Assembly: GCF_013374115.1 (NCBI RefSeq)
Contig: NZ_AP022673.1
Location: 2,876,001 to 2,940,000 of the forward strand
Direction of reading: 5' to 3'
DNA length: 64,000 nucleotides
Origin: Sphingomonas sp. HMP9
GTDB lineage: Bacteria > Pseudomonadota > Alphaproteobacteria > Sphingomonadales > Sphingomonadaceae
The notes below the pieces were generated by a model. The model was not told the DNA's origin. It searched no databases and saw only the letters and a program-made list of their open reading frames with translations. A program made the translations under genes and the position numbers. Below are positions 28,613 to 38,548 of the stretch, in pieces (positions within the stretch are counted from its first letter, which is position 1; the number at the start of each line of letters is the position of its first letter).

Positions 28613-29622
28613 CGGCCCTTCTCCGCCAGCGCCCGCTCCCACGCCAGCGCATCGCGGACGATCCGGTCGAGATCGGCGTGACGCGGCGTCCAGTCGAGCC
28701 GTTCCAGCATCGCGCGATTGTCCGACACCAGCATCGCCGGATCGCCCGCGCGACGCCCTTCGAGACGCCGCTCGATCGTTCTGTTCGTGACCTTGTCGAC
28801 CGCATCGAGCACCTCGAGCACCGAGAAGCCCTTGCCGTAGCCGGCGTTGAGCGTGTGGCTCTCGGCCGGTTCGGCAACCAGGACTTCCAATGCGGCGACA
28901 TGCGCGGCGGCAAGGTCGGTGACGTGGATATAGTCGCGCACGCCGGTGCCATCAGGCGTGGCGAAGTCGGTTCCGTAGACGCCGACATGGCCGCGCTTGC
29001 CGGTGGCCGCCTCGACCGCGATCTTGATCAGGTGCGTCGCGCCGACGGTCGACTGGCCGCTGCGCCCCTGCGGATCCGCACCCGCGACGTTGAAGTATCG
29101 CAGCGCCGCGTAGTTCATCGGGTGTGCCGTGGCGACGTCGCGCAGCATCGCCTCGGTCATCAGCTTCGACATGCCGTACGGGTTGATCGGCACGGTCGGA
29201 TCGCCCTCCGCGACCGGCACCTTCTCGGGCGTGCCATAGGTCGCGGCGGTCGACGAGAAGATGAAGTGGGGGACATGCTCGACGACTGCGCTCTCGATCA
29301 GCGCGCGGCTGGCGGCGGTGTTGTTGCGGTAATATTTGAGCGGATCGCTGACGGACTCGGGGACCACCACCGAGCCGGCGAAATGCATGATCGCGCGGAC
29401 GCCGTGCGTCCGGATCGCCGCGCGTACCTTCGCGTCGTCGGCGACGTTCGCCTCGACCAACGTAGCGCGGCGATCGACCGCCCAGTCGAACCCGGTGACG
29501 AGGTTGTCGAGCACGACGACGTCATACCCGGCGTCGAGCAGCGCCAGCACCGCATGGCTGCCGATATAGCCGGCACCGCCGGTGACCATAACCTTACCAT
29601 CGAGCTTTGGGCCGTCGACCAC
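28609..29622 (-). CDS. galE: UDP-glucose 4-epimerase
   Basis: This 337-aa short-chain dehydrogenase-type epimerase interconverts UDP-glucose and UDP-galactose for surface glycans. The NAD-binding loop is [16 protein letters not shown], the catalytic Ser and Tyr-x-x-x-Lys are in FSSTAATYG and [12 protein letters not shown], and [19 protein letters not shown] is the GalE signature. The gene starts with GTG at 29622 after AGAGGAG. It lies divergent from msrA with 59 bp between them, and its stop overlaps the CitE-like gene. Confidence 0.93.
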   Translation of the reverse strand: MVDGPKLDGKVMVTGGAGYIGSHAVLALLDAGYDVVVLDNLVTGFDWAVDRRATLVEANVADDAKVRAAIRTHGVRAIMHFAGSVVVPESVSDPLKYYRNNTAASRALIESAVVEHVPHFIFSSTAATYGTPEKVPVAEGDPTVPINPYGMSKLMTEAMLRDVATAHPMNYAALRYFNVAGADPQGRSGQSTVGATHLIKIAVEAATGKRGHVGVYGTDFATPDGTGVRDYIHVTDLAAAHVAALEVLVAEPAESHTLNAGYGKGFSVLEVLDAVDKVTNRTIERRLEGRRAGDPAMLVSDNRAMLERLDWTPRHADLDRIVRDALAWERALAEKGR

Positions 29623-29681
29623 GTGCGTCTCCTCTTTGTTGTGGGGTAGCGACTTCCTATCTTGGGAGAAAGGAGATCGTG

Positions 29682-30224
29682 ATGACGGATTATGTAACGC
29701 TGGCCGGCGGCTGCTTCTGGTGCACCGAGGCTGTGTTCAAGGACGTGATCGGCGTAAAGAGCGCCGAGAGCGGGTATATCGGCGGGCACGTGCCCAACCC
29801 GACCTACAAGCAGGTCTGCGGAGGCGACACCGGGCACGCCGAGGCGATCCGGATCGGCTTCGATCCCGAGCAACTGAAGCTCGGCGACCTGCTCGACATC
29901 TTCTTCGCGACGCACGACGCGACGACGCTGAACCGGCAGGGCAACGACGTCGGCACGCAGTATCGCTCGGCGATGTTCCCGGCGGACGATGCGCAGAAGG
30001 CGGAGATGCAGGCGGCACTCGAACGTGCGCAGGCAGACTCGCCCAAGCCGATCGTCACCACCATCGAGCCGATGGATACGTGGTACGAGGCCGAGGGCTA
30101 TCACCAGGATTACTGGGAAACCTCGGGCCGCTCGAACCCATACTGCATGGCGGTGATCCCGCCCAAGCTGCAGAAGCTGCGCAAGAGCTTCGCGGCACGG
30201 TCGAAGGCGGCCGTTAACGCGTAA
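29682..30224 (+). CDS. msrA: Peptide-methionine (S)-S-oxide reductase MsrA
   Basis: This 180-aa repair enzyme reduces methionine-S-sulfoxide in proteins. The active-site motif [11 protein letters not shown] puts the nucleophilic Cys at residue 11, and [26 protein letters not shown] is diagnostic. AAAGGAGATCGTG precedes the ATG at 29682. A second Cys at 14 and one near the C-terminus (NPYCMAV) could serve as resolving residues. A CCCCCGCGGACGCGGGGG doublet follows the stop. Confidence 0.95.
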   Translation: MTDYVTLAGGCFWCTEAVFKDVIGVKSAESGYIGGHVPNPTYKQVCGGDTGHAEAIRIGFDPEQLKLGDLLDIFFATHDATTLNRQGNDVGTQYRSAMFPADDAQKAEMQAALERAQADSPKPIVTTIEPMDTWYEAEGYHQDYWETSGRSNPYCMAVIPPKLQKLRKSFAARSKAAVNA

Positions 30225-30240
30225 CGACGAGAGAGTAGCC

Positions 30241-30317
30241 GTTCCCCCGCGGACGCGGGGGCCCACCTAAATACCGTAGCGCCGTCAGACCCTGGACCCC
30301 CGCCTGCGCGGGGGAAC
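30241..30317. repeat. CCCCCGCGGACGCGGGGG-type repeat doublet
   Basis: Two inverted palindromes (GTTCCCCCGCGGACGCGGGGG and CCCCCGCCTGCGCGGGGGAAC) occupy the gap between convergent msrA and tsaC, and may act as a two-way terminator. Confidence 0.7.
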
Positions 30318-30321
30318 AGCA

Positions 30322-31332
30322 TCAACGGTGTGCGGCGCGGCGCAGGCGGTCGTTGATCGCCTCGCCGATACCGTCGAGCGGGATCGGCGCGATGGCAATG
30401 CGTGGGCAGGCGTTTGCGTCGGCAGCGTGAAGCAGATCGAACAGCCGCGCCGCCGCCTCGATCGGGTCACCCGATGCCGACAGCGTGACATCCCCCAAGA
30501 CGCTGCCAAAACCGATTAGCCACTCGTCCGAAGCTGTCTCGGTAGCATTCAATCTCAGCGACTTGCTCGGCGCGTAATGGCTCTCAAGCTGCCCCGGCGC
30601 CGTCACCCCATTTTCACACCCCCCCGGCGAAGGCCGGGGCCCAGTTGGGGGACGGCCATGATGCACGTCGCGCCCAGTTACATCCGACGTTCCAATTGGG
30701 CCCCGGCCGTCGCCGGGGAGGTGCAGCGCGATCATCTCCGAAGTAATCGGCCCCGGCCGCAACACCGTCCGCCCCGCCACGATCGTCGACTCCAACCCAG
30801 CCTCGGTCGCCCCGTCGTCGATAATCAACGGCACGTTCCCCCCCAAACTCCCCGCCACATGTGCGGCCGTGGTCGGACTGATCTCCCCGCTCGCATTGGC
30901 CGACGGCGCCGCCAACGGCCGGCCCGAAGCCGCAATCACTCCCTGCATCGCGCGATGCCGCGGCACCCGTATCGCGATCGTCGCCAGCCCCGCGGTCACC
31001 AGCGAAGCGATCCCCGAATCCCCCCGCACCGGCAGCACCAGCGTCAGCGGCCCCGGCCAGAACGCCGCGGCCAGCGCGCGCGCGTCGGCGTCGAACACCG
31101 CGATCCGCTCCGCCGCCGCCAGATCGGCGACATGCACGATCAACGGATTGAAACTCGGACGGCCCTTGGCCGCATAGATCCGCGCCACCGCCTCGGCATT
31201 CGTCGCGTCCGCGGCGAGCCCGTACACCGTCTCGGTCGGCACCGCGACGATCCCGCCGTCGCGAATCAGCGCGGCGGCCTCGGCGACCGCGGCCGTGCCG
31301 TACGGTAAAATCACTGGGTGTGGACGGGTCAT
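30322..31332 (-). CDS. L-threonylcarbamoyladenylate synthase (Sua5/YwlC type) with an in-frame repeat insertion
   Basis: This 336-aa enzyme makes the threonylcarbamoyl-AMP used for t6A modification of ANN-reading tRNAs. The YrdC domain is intact: GIVAVPTETVYGLAADA, AKGRPSFNPLIVHV, RPLAAPSANASGEISPT and ESTIVAG. A C-terminal Sua5 domain follows the linker APGQLESHYAPSKSL. Residues about 204-238 (LPGDGRGPIGTSDV... to ...GPRPSPGG) are encoded by a family-1 palindromic repeat inserted in frame between the YrdC domain and the linker. No stop or frameshift results, so the gene should remain functional. It is an essential function in most bacteria. Confidence 0.92.
   Translation of the reverse strand: MTRPHPVILPYGTAAVAEAAALIRDGGIVAVPTETVYGLAADATNAEAVARIYAAKGRPSFNPLIVHVADLAAAERIAVFDADARALAAAFWPGPLTLVLPVRGDSGIASLVTAGLATIAIRVPRHRAMQGVIAASGRPLAAPSANASGEISPTTAAHVAGSLGGNVPLIIDDGATEAGLESTIVAGRTVLRPGPITSEMIALHLPGDGRGPIGTSDVTGRDVHHGRPPTGPRPSPGGCENGVTAPGQLESHYAPSKSLRLNATETASDEWLIGFGSVLGDVTLSASGDPIEAAARLFDLLHAADANACPRIAIAPIPLDGIGEAINDRLRRAAHR
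30618..30723. repeat. Paired palindromic repeat, family 1 copy E, inside tsaC-like gene
   Basis: The same arms as other copies (CCCCCCGGCGAAGGCCGGGG and CCCCGGCCGTCGCCGGGG) are read through in frame within the Sua5-type coding region, adding about 35 residues. Confidence 0.9.
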
Positions 31333-31378
31333 TCTGAAGGCCTATAGCGGGCGCAAAGCATAGCGATAAGAGGATGCG

Positions 31379-33091
31379 ATGGCCTTCACCCCAGCAACCA
31401 CCGAACAGCGTTTCGTGCTCGACCATGTCGTGCGGATCGCCGAACTCGCGAATACCGAACGCTACTCCGCCGCCAGCGACGACGTCGTCGACGCGGTCCT
31501 GGAAGGCGTCGGCCAGCTCGCCGCCGGCGAATGGGCGCCGCTCAACCGCACCGGCGACACCGTCGGCGCAAAGTGGACCCCCGACGGCGTCGTCATGCCC
31601 GACGGCTTCGCGCAGGCGTACAAGGATTATGTCGAGGGCGGCTGGGGCACGATCGGCGTCGAGGAAGAATGGGGCGGGCAGGGCCTCCCCTTCGCGATCC
31701 AGACCGCGGTGCTCGACACATTGGGTTCGGCGAACATGGGTTTCGCGCTCTGCCCGACGCTGACCGTTGGCGCGATCGAGGCGCTCCAGCATCACGGCAG
31801 CCCCGAACAGCAGGCGCTGTACTTGCCCCATCTCGCGACCGGCGAATGGACCGGCACGATGAACCTGACCGAGCCGCAGGCAGGCTCCGACGTCGGCGCG
31901 CTCCGCGCAACCGCGACGCCACTTGGCGACGGCAAATGGTCGATCAAGGGCACCAAGATCTACATCTCGTTCGGCGATCACGACATGGCGCCGAACATCG
32001 TCCACCTCGTCCTCGCCCGCACCCCCGGTGCCCCCGCCGGGACCAAGGGCATCTCGCTGTTCCTCGTGCCCAAATACCGGCTGCAGGACGACGGTACCCC
32101 GGGCGACTTCAACGACGTCCGCGTCGTCTCGATCGAGCACAAGATGGGGCTCCACGCCTCGCCGACCTGCGTGCTGAGCTTCGGCGACAACGATGACTGC
32201 GTCGGCGAGCTGATCGGCGCGGAGCTCGGCGGCATCCGCGCGATGTTCACCATGATGAACAACGCGCGCCTCAACGTCGGACTTCAGGGCGTCCAGGTCG
32301 CCGAGGGCGCGACGCAGGGCGCGGTCGCCTATGCGCTCGACCGGGTCCAGTCGGCGCGCGCGGGCTCGCCGAACAAGGACTCGGTCAAGATCGTCGAGCA
32401 TCCCGACGTCCGCCGCATGCTGATGCGGATGAAGGCGCAGACGCAGGCGGCGCGCGCGCTCGTCTATTACGCCGCCGGGCAGGTCGATCGCGCCAATATG
32501 GGCGATCACGCCGCGCGCAATCGCCTCGAACTCGTGACCCCGCTCGCCAAGGCGCACGGCACCGATCTGGGCAACGAGGTCGCCAGCCTCGGCATCCAGG
32601 TGTTCGGCGGCATGGGCTATGTCGAGGAAACCGGCGCCGCGCAGTATTTCCGCGATGCCCGCATCACGCCGATCTACGAGGGCACCAACGGCATCCAGGC
32701 GGCGGATCTGGTCGGTCGCAAGCTGGGCCTGGATAACGGCGGTGCGTTCGCCACCCTGATCGCCGACATCCGCGCCGAGTCGAAGGACGAGCGTCTGCTC
32801 GCGCTGGTCGACGCGTGCGAGGCGATCGGGCGTCGCCTGGCGACCGCGGACGCCGACGACAAGCTCGCGGCAAGCTATCCGTTCCTGACGATGCTGTCGG
32901 TCGCAACCTGCGGTTGGCTGATGGAGCGGCAGGGCGGTGTAGCGGGCACCGACGACTTCGGCCGGATGAAGGCGGCCTCGGTGCGCTTCTACCTCGACCA
33001 GATCGTCCCCGAGGCGATGGGCCTGAACGCGGCGGCGAATGCGAGCGCAGCGGTGCTGTACGCGATCGAAGCAGACCTGTTCGCGGCCTGA
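31379..33091 (+). CDS. Acyl-CoA dehydrogenase with C-terminal extension (DmdC-like)
   Basis: This 570-aa FAD enzyme introduces a trans-2 double bond into acyl-CoA. Key segments are MNLTEPQAGSDVGALRATA (flavin and substrate loop), KGTKIYISFGDHD, GIQVFGGMGYVEETGAAQYFRDARI and the catalytic base region ITPIYEGTNGIQAADLVGRKL. The length and the C-terminal helical extension place it with the DmdC/FadE-like group rather than short-chain enzymes of ~380 aa. It lies divergent from tsaC with 46 bp between them. Substrate unknown. Confidence 0.9.
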   Translation: MAFTPATTEQRFVLDHVVRIAELANTERYSAASDDVVDAVLEGVGQLAAGEWAPLNRTGDTVGAKWTPDGVVMPDGFAQAYKDYVEGGWGTIGVEEEWGGQGLPFAIQTAVLDTLGSANMGFALCPTLTVGAIEALQHHGSPEQQALYLPHLATGEWTGTMNLTEPQAGSDVGALRATATPLGDGKWSIKGTKIYISFGDHDMAPNIVHLVLARTPGAPAGTKGISLFLVPKYRLQDDGTPGDFNDVRVVSIEHKMGLHASPTCVLSFGDNDDCVGELIGAELGGIRAMFTMMNNARLNVGLQGVQVAEGATQGAVAYALDRVQSARAGSPNKDSVKIVEHPDVRRMLMRMKAQTQAARALVYYAAGQVDRANMGDHAARNRLELVTPLAKAHGTDLGNEVASLGIQVFGGMGYVEETGAAQYFRDARITPIYEGTNGIQAADLVGRKLGLDNGGAFATLIADIRAESKDERLLALVDACEAIGRRLATADADDKLAASYPFLTMLSVATCGWLMERQGGVAGTDDFGRMKAASVRFYLDQIVPEAMGLNAAANASAAVLYAIEADLFAA

Positions 33092-33107
33092 TCTCCTCCC
33101 GGCCCCC

Positions 33108-33190
33108 CGTCATCCTGACGAAAGTCAGGATCCAGAGCCACGCGCACTAGCGTCCGTGGCTCTGGATCCTGGATCGAGCCCAGGATGACG
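33108..33190. repeat. CTGGATCC...-type repeat, second copy
   Basis: CGTCATCCTGACGAAAGTCAGGATCCAG and CTCTGGATCCTGGATCGAGCCCAGGATGACG form the same doublet family as at 23765. It lies just after the acyl-CoA dehydrogenase stop. Confidence 0.7.
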
Positions 33191-33249
33191 TAAGTGGAAA
33201 GGCCCGGCCTCGTACATTGCCCTCTACCCCCGTCCGATCCTCCACCTTC

Positions 33250-33319
33250 CGTTCGCCCTGAGCGAAGTCGAAGGGCTGGTCCCACACTCAGGTGCTTCGA
33301 CTTCGCTCAGCACGAACGG
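33250..33319. repeat. CTTCGACTTCGCTCAG-type inverted repeat
   Basis: CGTTCGCCCTGAGCGAAGTCGAAG and CTTCGACTTCGCTCAGCACGAACG form long near-perfect arms around about 22 bp. This is a family common in sphingomonad intergenic DNA as far as I know. It lies 35 bp before the arylamine N-acetyltransferase start, so that gene's promoter may lie within or before it. Confidence 0.75.
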
Positions 33320-33353
33320 TATGGGGATCAGGAAAAGGGATACAGAAAACCAG

Positions 33354-34169
33354 ATGTTCGACCTCGACGCCTACCTCCTCCGTGTCGCGATGCCCGCAAG
33401 GCCGACACTCGACTCGATCGGTCTCGGCCGTCTCCAGCACGCGCACCGCCTTGCCATCCCGTTCGAGGATCTCGACGTCGTGCTCGGCCGCGGCATCGCG
33501 ATCGACAGCGCATCGGTCTTCGCCAAGCTGGTGACCGCGCGCCGCGGCGGCTATTGCTTCGAGCATAACCGCCTGTTCCTCGACGCGCTCGCCGAGCTCG
33601 GCTTCACCGCCCGCCCACTGCTCGCGCGCGTCTGGATCGCCGCGACTGACGTGCCGCCGCAGACCCATACCTTCGCGCTCGTGACGATCGACGGGCAGGA
33701 CTGGATCGCCGACACCGGTTTCGGCGGCAGCTACACGCCGGTCCTTCCGCTGGCGGACAGTGCCGAGGCGACCGCGCCCGACGGCGCCCGTTTCCGGCTT
33801 GAAGCCACCGAAAGCGGCTGGATGCTGCTGCGCGACGGCGATCCCATGACGACGGACGGGCGAGGATCGGGCGACGGGTTCCAGCCGCAATACAGCTTCA
33901 CGCTAGCACCGGTGTTCGACGCGGATCTCGCAATGTCGAACCACTGGACCTCGACTGCCCCCGCCAGCCGTTTCACGCACACGCCGATCGCCAGCATCGT
34001 CCTGCCCAACGGCTTTGCCTCGCTCATCGGGCGGCATTACCGCCGTCGCTCGGGCACCGATACGTCGGTCGGCGAGGTCACCGATCCGCGCGTGTACCGC
34101 ATCCGCATGAGCCTGTTGTTCGGCATCGACCTGAGCGTCGACGATGTCGCGGCGCTGGGGTTGTTCTAA
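33354..34169 (+). CDS. Arylamine N-acetyltransferase
   Basis: This 271-aa enzyme transfers acetyl from acetyl-CoA to aromatic amines and hydrazines. The Cys-His-Asp triad can be read: Cys68 in RRGGYCFEHN, His105 in QTHTFALV and Asp120 in DTGFGG. The N-terminal helical bundle and IPFEDLDVVLGRGI are normal for the family. The ATG at 33354 gives the expected length but its Shine-Dalgarno is weak; an upstream in-phase ATG at 33321 would add 11 residues in repeat-adjacent DNA. A heptanucleotide repeat follows the stop. Confidence 0.9.
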   Translation: MFDLDAYLLRVAMPARPTLDSIGLGRLQHAHRLAIPFEDLDVVLGRGIAIDSASVFAKLVTARRGGYCFEHNRLFLDALAELGFTARPLLARVWIAATDVPPQTHTFALVTIDGQDWIADTGFGGSYTPVLPLADSAEATAPDGARFRLEATESGWMLLRDGDPMTTDGRGSGDGFQPQYSFTLAPVFDADLAMSNHWTSTAPASRFTHTPIASIVLPNGFASLIGRHYRRRSGTDTSVGEVTDPRVYRIRMSLLFGIDLSVDDVAALGLF

Positions 34170-34191
34170 AGCTCGCGCGCGGTTCCGAATG

Positions 34192-34247
34192 GTAGACCGT
34201 AGACCGTAGACCGTAGACCGTAGACCGTAGACCGTAGATCGTAGACC
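34192..34247. repeat. Heptanucleotide tandem repeat (GTAGACC) x8
   Basis: Eight uninterrupted 7-bp units starting 23 bp after the N-acetyltransferase stop, the seventh being the variant GTAGATC. The purity suggests recent slippage. The unit length is not a multiple of three and the repeat is outside coding sequence. Confidence 0.95.
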
Positions 34248-34305
34248 GTGGCCCACGGGGCACGATCCCCTAGCCCTGAGCCCCGAGCCGCTCCCACCCC
34301 ACCCC

Positions 34306-34451
34306 CGTTCGTGCTGAGTAGCGACCGAGTAGTCCCGCAGGGACGTATCGAGGGCGCGTATCGAAGCATGGGTTCCGCGCACCAACCTGTCCTTCGATAC
34401 GTCCTCTCGATACGCCGCTACGCGACTACTCGATGACTACTCAGGACGAAC
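34306..34451. repeat. TCGATACG/ACTACTC-type inverted repeat
   Basis: CGTGCTGAGTAGCGACCGAGTAG...GTATCGAGGGCG and GTCCTTCGATACGTCCTCTCGATACGCCGCTACGCGACTACTCG form a long imperfect inverted repeat. A shorter relative occurs at 44567-44642. No gene is evident between 34170 and 34528. Confidence 0.65.
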
Positions 34452-34528
34452 GGGAGGGCAGGACGAACGGGAGCGGGGAAGAACGAAGAGAAGAGGCAGG
34501 ACAAGTGCGGCGTTCGATCGCAAGCGTC

Positions 34529-34885
34529 CTAAGCCTGCTCACGCTCCAGCAGATCACGCGCATCCAGCCCCAGCAACTCGATATGCCCCAAGATCCTGGG
34601 CCACTGAGTCGTCACGAAATTCTCGCGCTCGGCTACCCGCAATGCCTCCGCCGCACCCGGCATCACGAACATGCCGACCCCGCGCCGCACCTCGACATAC
34701 CCATCGTCCTGGAAGCTTTGATACGCCTTGGCGACCGTCAGCGGATTGGCCCCCTGCTCGGCGGCAAACGCGCGGACGGAGGGAAGCTGGTCGCCCGCGC
34801 GGTAGTCGCCTCGCAAAATCCCCGCGGCGATCGTGCTGCGAAGGCGGATATATACGGGGCTGTCGTCGCTGCTGAGCGCTGTCAT
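34529..34885 (-). CDS. GntR family transcriptional regulator, YtrA type
   Basis: This 118-aa protein consists of a GntR winged helix-turn-helix (PVYIRLRSTIAAGILRGDYRAGDQLPSVRAFAAEQGANPLTVAKAYQSFQDDGYVEVRRGVGMFV) followed by only a short dimerisation tail. That short form is typical of the YtrA subfamily, which usually represses a linked ABC transporter operon. No such operon is next to it here; the closest gene on the same strand is the nitroreductase, 37 bp upstream. Its target cannot be assigned. Confidence 0.9.
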   Translation of the reverse strand: MTALSSDDSPVYIRLRSTIAAGILRGDYRAGDQLPSVRAFAAEQGANPLTVAKAYQSFQDDGYVEVRRGVGMFVMPGAAEALRVAERENFVTTQWPRILGHIELLGLDARDLLEREQA

Positions 34886-34922
34886 GCTGTTCTAATACAG
34901 CAATTAGCTCGAAAGTCGAGCC

Positions 34923-35498
34923 TCACGAACCCCAGTGCGATACCAGCCGTGCCATATCAGGTCGCGGCCGTTCGTCGAGCGCGCGCGACGGCGTGCCGAT
35001 GAACAGGAACCCGGCGATCCGCTCGGCAGCCGAGCCGAACGCATCGCGCACCCTGTCCGAATAGGCCGGCCAACCCGTCAGCCAGCCCCCCGCAAATCCC
35101 TCCGCATGGACCGCGTGCAGCAGGTTCATGCACGCCGCGCCCGCCGAAAGCTCCTGTTCCCATAGCGGAATCTTGCTCTCCTTCGGCGACGACAGGACGA
35201 CCACCAAGGTCGGTGCCTGATGCGCGAACTGGTCGAGCGACTCGAGTTCCGTCCGCGACGCCGCGGGCCGTTCCGCCAGATAGGCGTCGGTGATCAGCGT
35301 CGACAGCGCCCCCCGGTGCTCCTCACCCACGACCACGAACCGCCACGGCGCCAGCTTGCCATGATCGGGCGTGCGCGCCGCGATCTCCAGGATCGTCGCC
35401 AGCTGGTAGGAATCGGGGCCGGGCGCGATCAGGTCGCGCGGCTTTCCCGAGCGGCGGGTGGCGAGCAGCGATAGCGGCGTGGAGCGGTCGTTGAGCAT
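34923..35498 (-). CDS. Nitroreductase family protein (YdjA-like)
   Basis: This 191-aa FMN-dependent oxidoreductase starts LLATRRSGKPRDLIAPGPD and contains AARTPDHGKLAPWRFVVVG, the flavin-binding region of the YdjA-like branch, and GWLTGWPAYSDRV near the C-terminal dimer contact. The length matches small single-domain nitroreductases. It precedes the GntR regulator on the same strand and the two may be co-transcribed. Physiological substrate unknown. Confidence 0.88.
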   Translation of the reverse strand: MLNDRSTPLSLLATRRSGKPRDLIAPGPDSYQLATILEIAARTPDHGKLAPWRFVVVGEEHRGALSTLITDAYLAERPAASRTELESLDQFAHQAPTLVVVLSSPKESKIPLWEQELSAGAACMNLLHAVHAEGFAGGWLTGWPAYSDRVRDAFGSAAERIAGFLFIGTPSRALDERPRPDMARLVSHWGS

Positions 35499-35615
35499 GT
35501 TTCGGCAGATAGGCCCTGATGTCCGATATTTACAGGCCGGGCTTTGCCGCTAGGTTGCGCGCCATAACGGCTCCGCGTTCGACGGTGGCCAGGACGAGTA
35601 TCAGGGAGCGTAAGA

Positions 35616-37409
35616 ATGGTGGACACCCCGACCGCGGATACCCCGCGAGAGCCGGATATCACCCATAGCAACCCGGCCTCCGGCGAAACCTGGTTCGGGC
35701 ATCCCCGCCAGCTGGCGCGGCTGTTCACCACCGAGGCGTGGGAGCGCTTTGGCTATTACGGCATGCGCGCGCTGCTCACGCTGTATCTCACCAAGCATTT
35801 CGTGTTCGGCGACCGCGAGGCGACCGGTCTGTACGGCGGCTACACCGCTCTGGTGTATCTGACGCCGCTTATCGGCGGCTATCTCGCGGACCAGTATCTG
35901 GGCTCCAAGCGCGCGGTGAAGTTCGGCGCGATCATCATGGCGCTCGGGTATCTGCTGCTCTGCTTCGGCGGCGAGACCGCCAAGCCTTATGCGACGATCG
36001 CCAACCAGCGTTATGCGATCGAGGTCGTCGACCAAGCCGACAGCGAAGTCCGCTATCTCGTCGACGGCGCGAGCCGGTTGAAGATCAAGGGCAATGACGA
36101 CGGCACCGTCTCGCTGCTCAGCGCCGACGGCTCGACCGCGCGGACGGTGGAGAAGGGCGGCTTCGAGTCCGGCGCGGAACGCAGCAGCTTCTACGTCACG
36201 ATCATGCTGCTCGCGCTCTGCATGATCTCGGTCGGCAACGGTTTCTTCAAGCCCAACATCTCGACGATGGTCGGCGAGCTCTACGCGCAGGGCGACAAGC
36301 GCCGCGATGCCGGGTTCACGATCTTCTACATGGGGATCAACCTCGGCTCGCTGTTCTCGCAATTGCTCTGTCCGTTCCTCGCGGTCGCGGTCGGCTGGTG
36401 GGCAGGCTTCGGCCTCGCCGCGGTCGGCATGCTGGCGTCGTGGACGCTGATCCAGTTCGATGGCGGCAAACTGAACGGTTACGGCGAGCCGCCGGTGCGC
36501 ACCGGCCCCGATCGCGCGCTCGGCATCTATGCGCTCGCGCTGCTCGGCATCCCGATCTTCTACCTGCTGTTCGTCAACCTGATGAACGCCGAGCCGCCGG
36601 TCCCCGGATCGGGGATCGTCGGCTATATCGTCTCACTGTCGCTGATGGGCAAATTGCTGTTCGGCACGTTCCTGATCGCGGTGCCGGGCATCCTGATCTG
36701 GTCGTTCGTGAACGGCGAGCGGCGCGAGTTCCAGATGATGCTCGCGGCGATGGTCCTGATCGTGTTCAACGTCGTGTTCTGGACGCTGTTCGAGCAAGCG
36801 GGCTCGAGCCTCACGCTGTTTGCGGATCGCAACACCGATCTCAGCGTCTTCGGCCTGTTCAGCATCTCGGCCGGCCAGACGCAGTTCTTCAACGCGTTCT
36901 TCATCGTCGCGCTGGCACCGGTGATGTCGATCCTGTGGACCAAGCTGGCCGCCAAGGGCATCGAGCCGTCGATCCCGGTCAAGTTCGGCATCGCGCTGAT
37001 CGGCGTCGGCGTCGGCTTCCTGTTCCTCGTCTGGGGCGCGAGCATGGTCGGCCCGTCGTTCAAGGTCGCGATCTGGTGGCTGGCGGGTCTGTACTTCATT
37101 CACTCGTTCGCCGAGCTCTGCATCTCGCCGGTCGGGCTCAGCATGATCACCAAGCTGTCCATCGCGCGCGTGGTCGGGCTGATGATGGGCGTGTGGTTCC
37201 TGTCGATCTCGGTCGCACAATATGTCGCGGGCGTCGTCGCGCAGGTGGCGAGCGTCGAGACGGTCGGCGGACAGGTGACGAACCTGAAGGTCAGCCTGGA
37301 CACCTATGCGGGCGTGTTCTGGACGATCGGACTGGTGTCGGCGGGGATCGGCGTCGTGCTGCTGCTGATCTCGCCGCTGATCAAGAAGTGGATGCACGGG
37401 GTCCAGTAA
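35616..37409 (+). CDS. Proton-dependent oligopeptide (POT/PTR) transporter
   Basis: This 597-aa inner-membrane symporter has POT signatures: EAWERFGYYGMRALLTLYL (the ExxER proton site), GGYLADQYLGSKRAV, VGNGFFKPNISTMVGELY and FTIFYMGINLGSLFSQLL. Twelve to fourteen helices are visible, with a soluble insertion after the fourth helix (residues about 125-185) that is longer than in E. coli relatives. It imports di- and tripeptides driven by protons. A short gap with a G/C-rich repeat follows. Confidence 0.93.
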   Translation: MVDTPTADTPREPDITHSNPASGETWFGHPRQLARLFTTEAWERFGYYGMRALLTLYLTKHFVFGDREATGLYGGYTALVYLTPLIGGYLADQYLGSKRAVKFGAIIMALGYLLLCFGGETAKPYATIANQRYAIEVVDQADSEVRYLVDGASRLKIKGNDDGTVSLLSADGSTARTVEKGGFESGAERSSFYVTIMLLALCMISVGNGFFKPNISTMVGELYAQGDKRRDAGFTIFYMGINLGSLFSQLLCPFLAVAVGWWAGFGLAAVGMLASWTLIQFDGGKLNGYGEPPVRTGPDRALGIYALALLGIPIFYLLFVNLMNAEPPVPGSGIVGYIVSLSLMGKLLFGTFLIAVPGILIWSFVNGERREFQMMLAAMVLIVFNVVFWTLFEQAGSSLTLFADRNTDLSVFGLFSISAGQTQFFNAFFIVALAPVMSILWTKLAAKGIEPSIPVKFGIALIGVGVGFLFLVWGASMVGPSFKVAIWWLAGLYFIHSFAELCISPVGLSMITKLSIARVVGLMMGVWFLSISVAQYVAGVVAQVASVETVGGQVTNLKVSLDTYAGVFWTIGLVSAGIGVVLLLISPLIKKWMHGVQ

Positions 37410-37424
37410 GGCCCCGCTTCAATC

Positions 37425-37545
37425 CTCCCCCGCCAGGGGGAGGTGGCAGGCGCAGCCTGACGGAGGGGGCGGTACACGACGTCCTATGTCGCGTGTCCTC
37501 CCCCGCCGTTGCCTTCGGATCCTCCCCCTGGCGGGGGAGGATCCG
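37425..37545. repeat. CCTCCCCCGCCAGGGGGAGG-type repeat
   Basis: Two inverted units (TCCTCCCCCGCCAGGGGGAGG with a GCAGCCTGACGGAGGGGGCGG tail, and CCTCCCCCTGGCGGGGGAGGA) lie between convergent genes. The tail resembles those at 10555 and 50229. Confidence 0.75.
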
Positions 37546-37555
37546 AAGTAGCAGT

Positions 37556-38522
<967 letters not shown>

Positions 38523-38548
<26 letters not shown>

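Noticed and set aside
34192..34247. CRISPR array
   Set aside because: Repeats are 7 bp and contiguous with no spacers; no cas genes are in the window.
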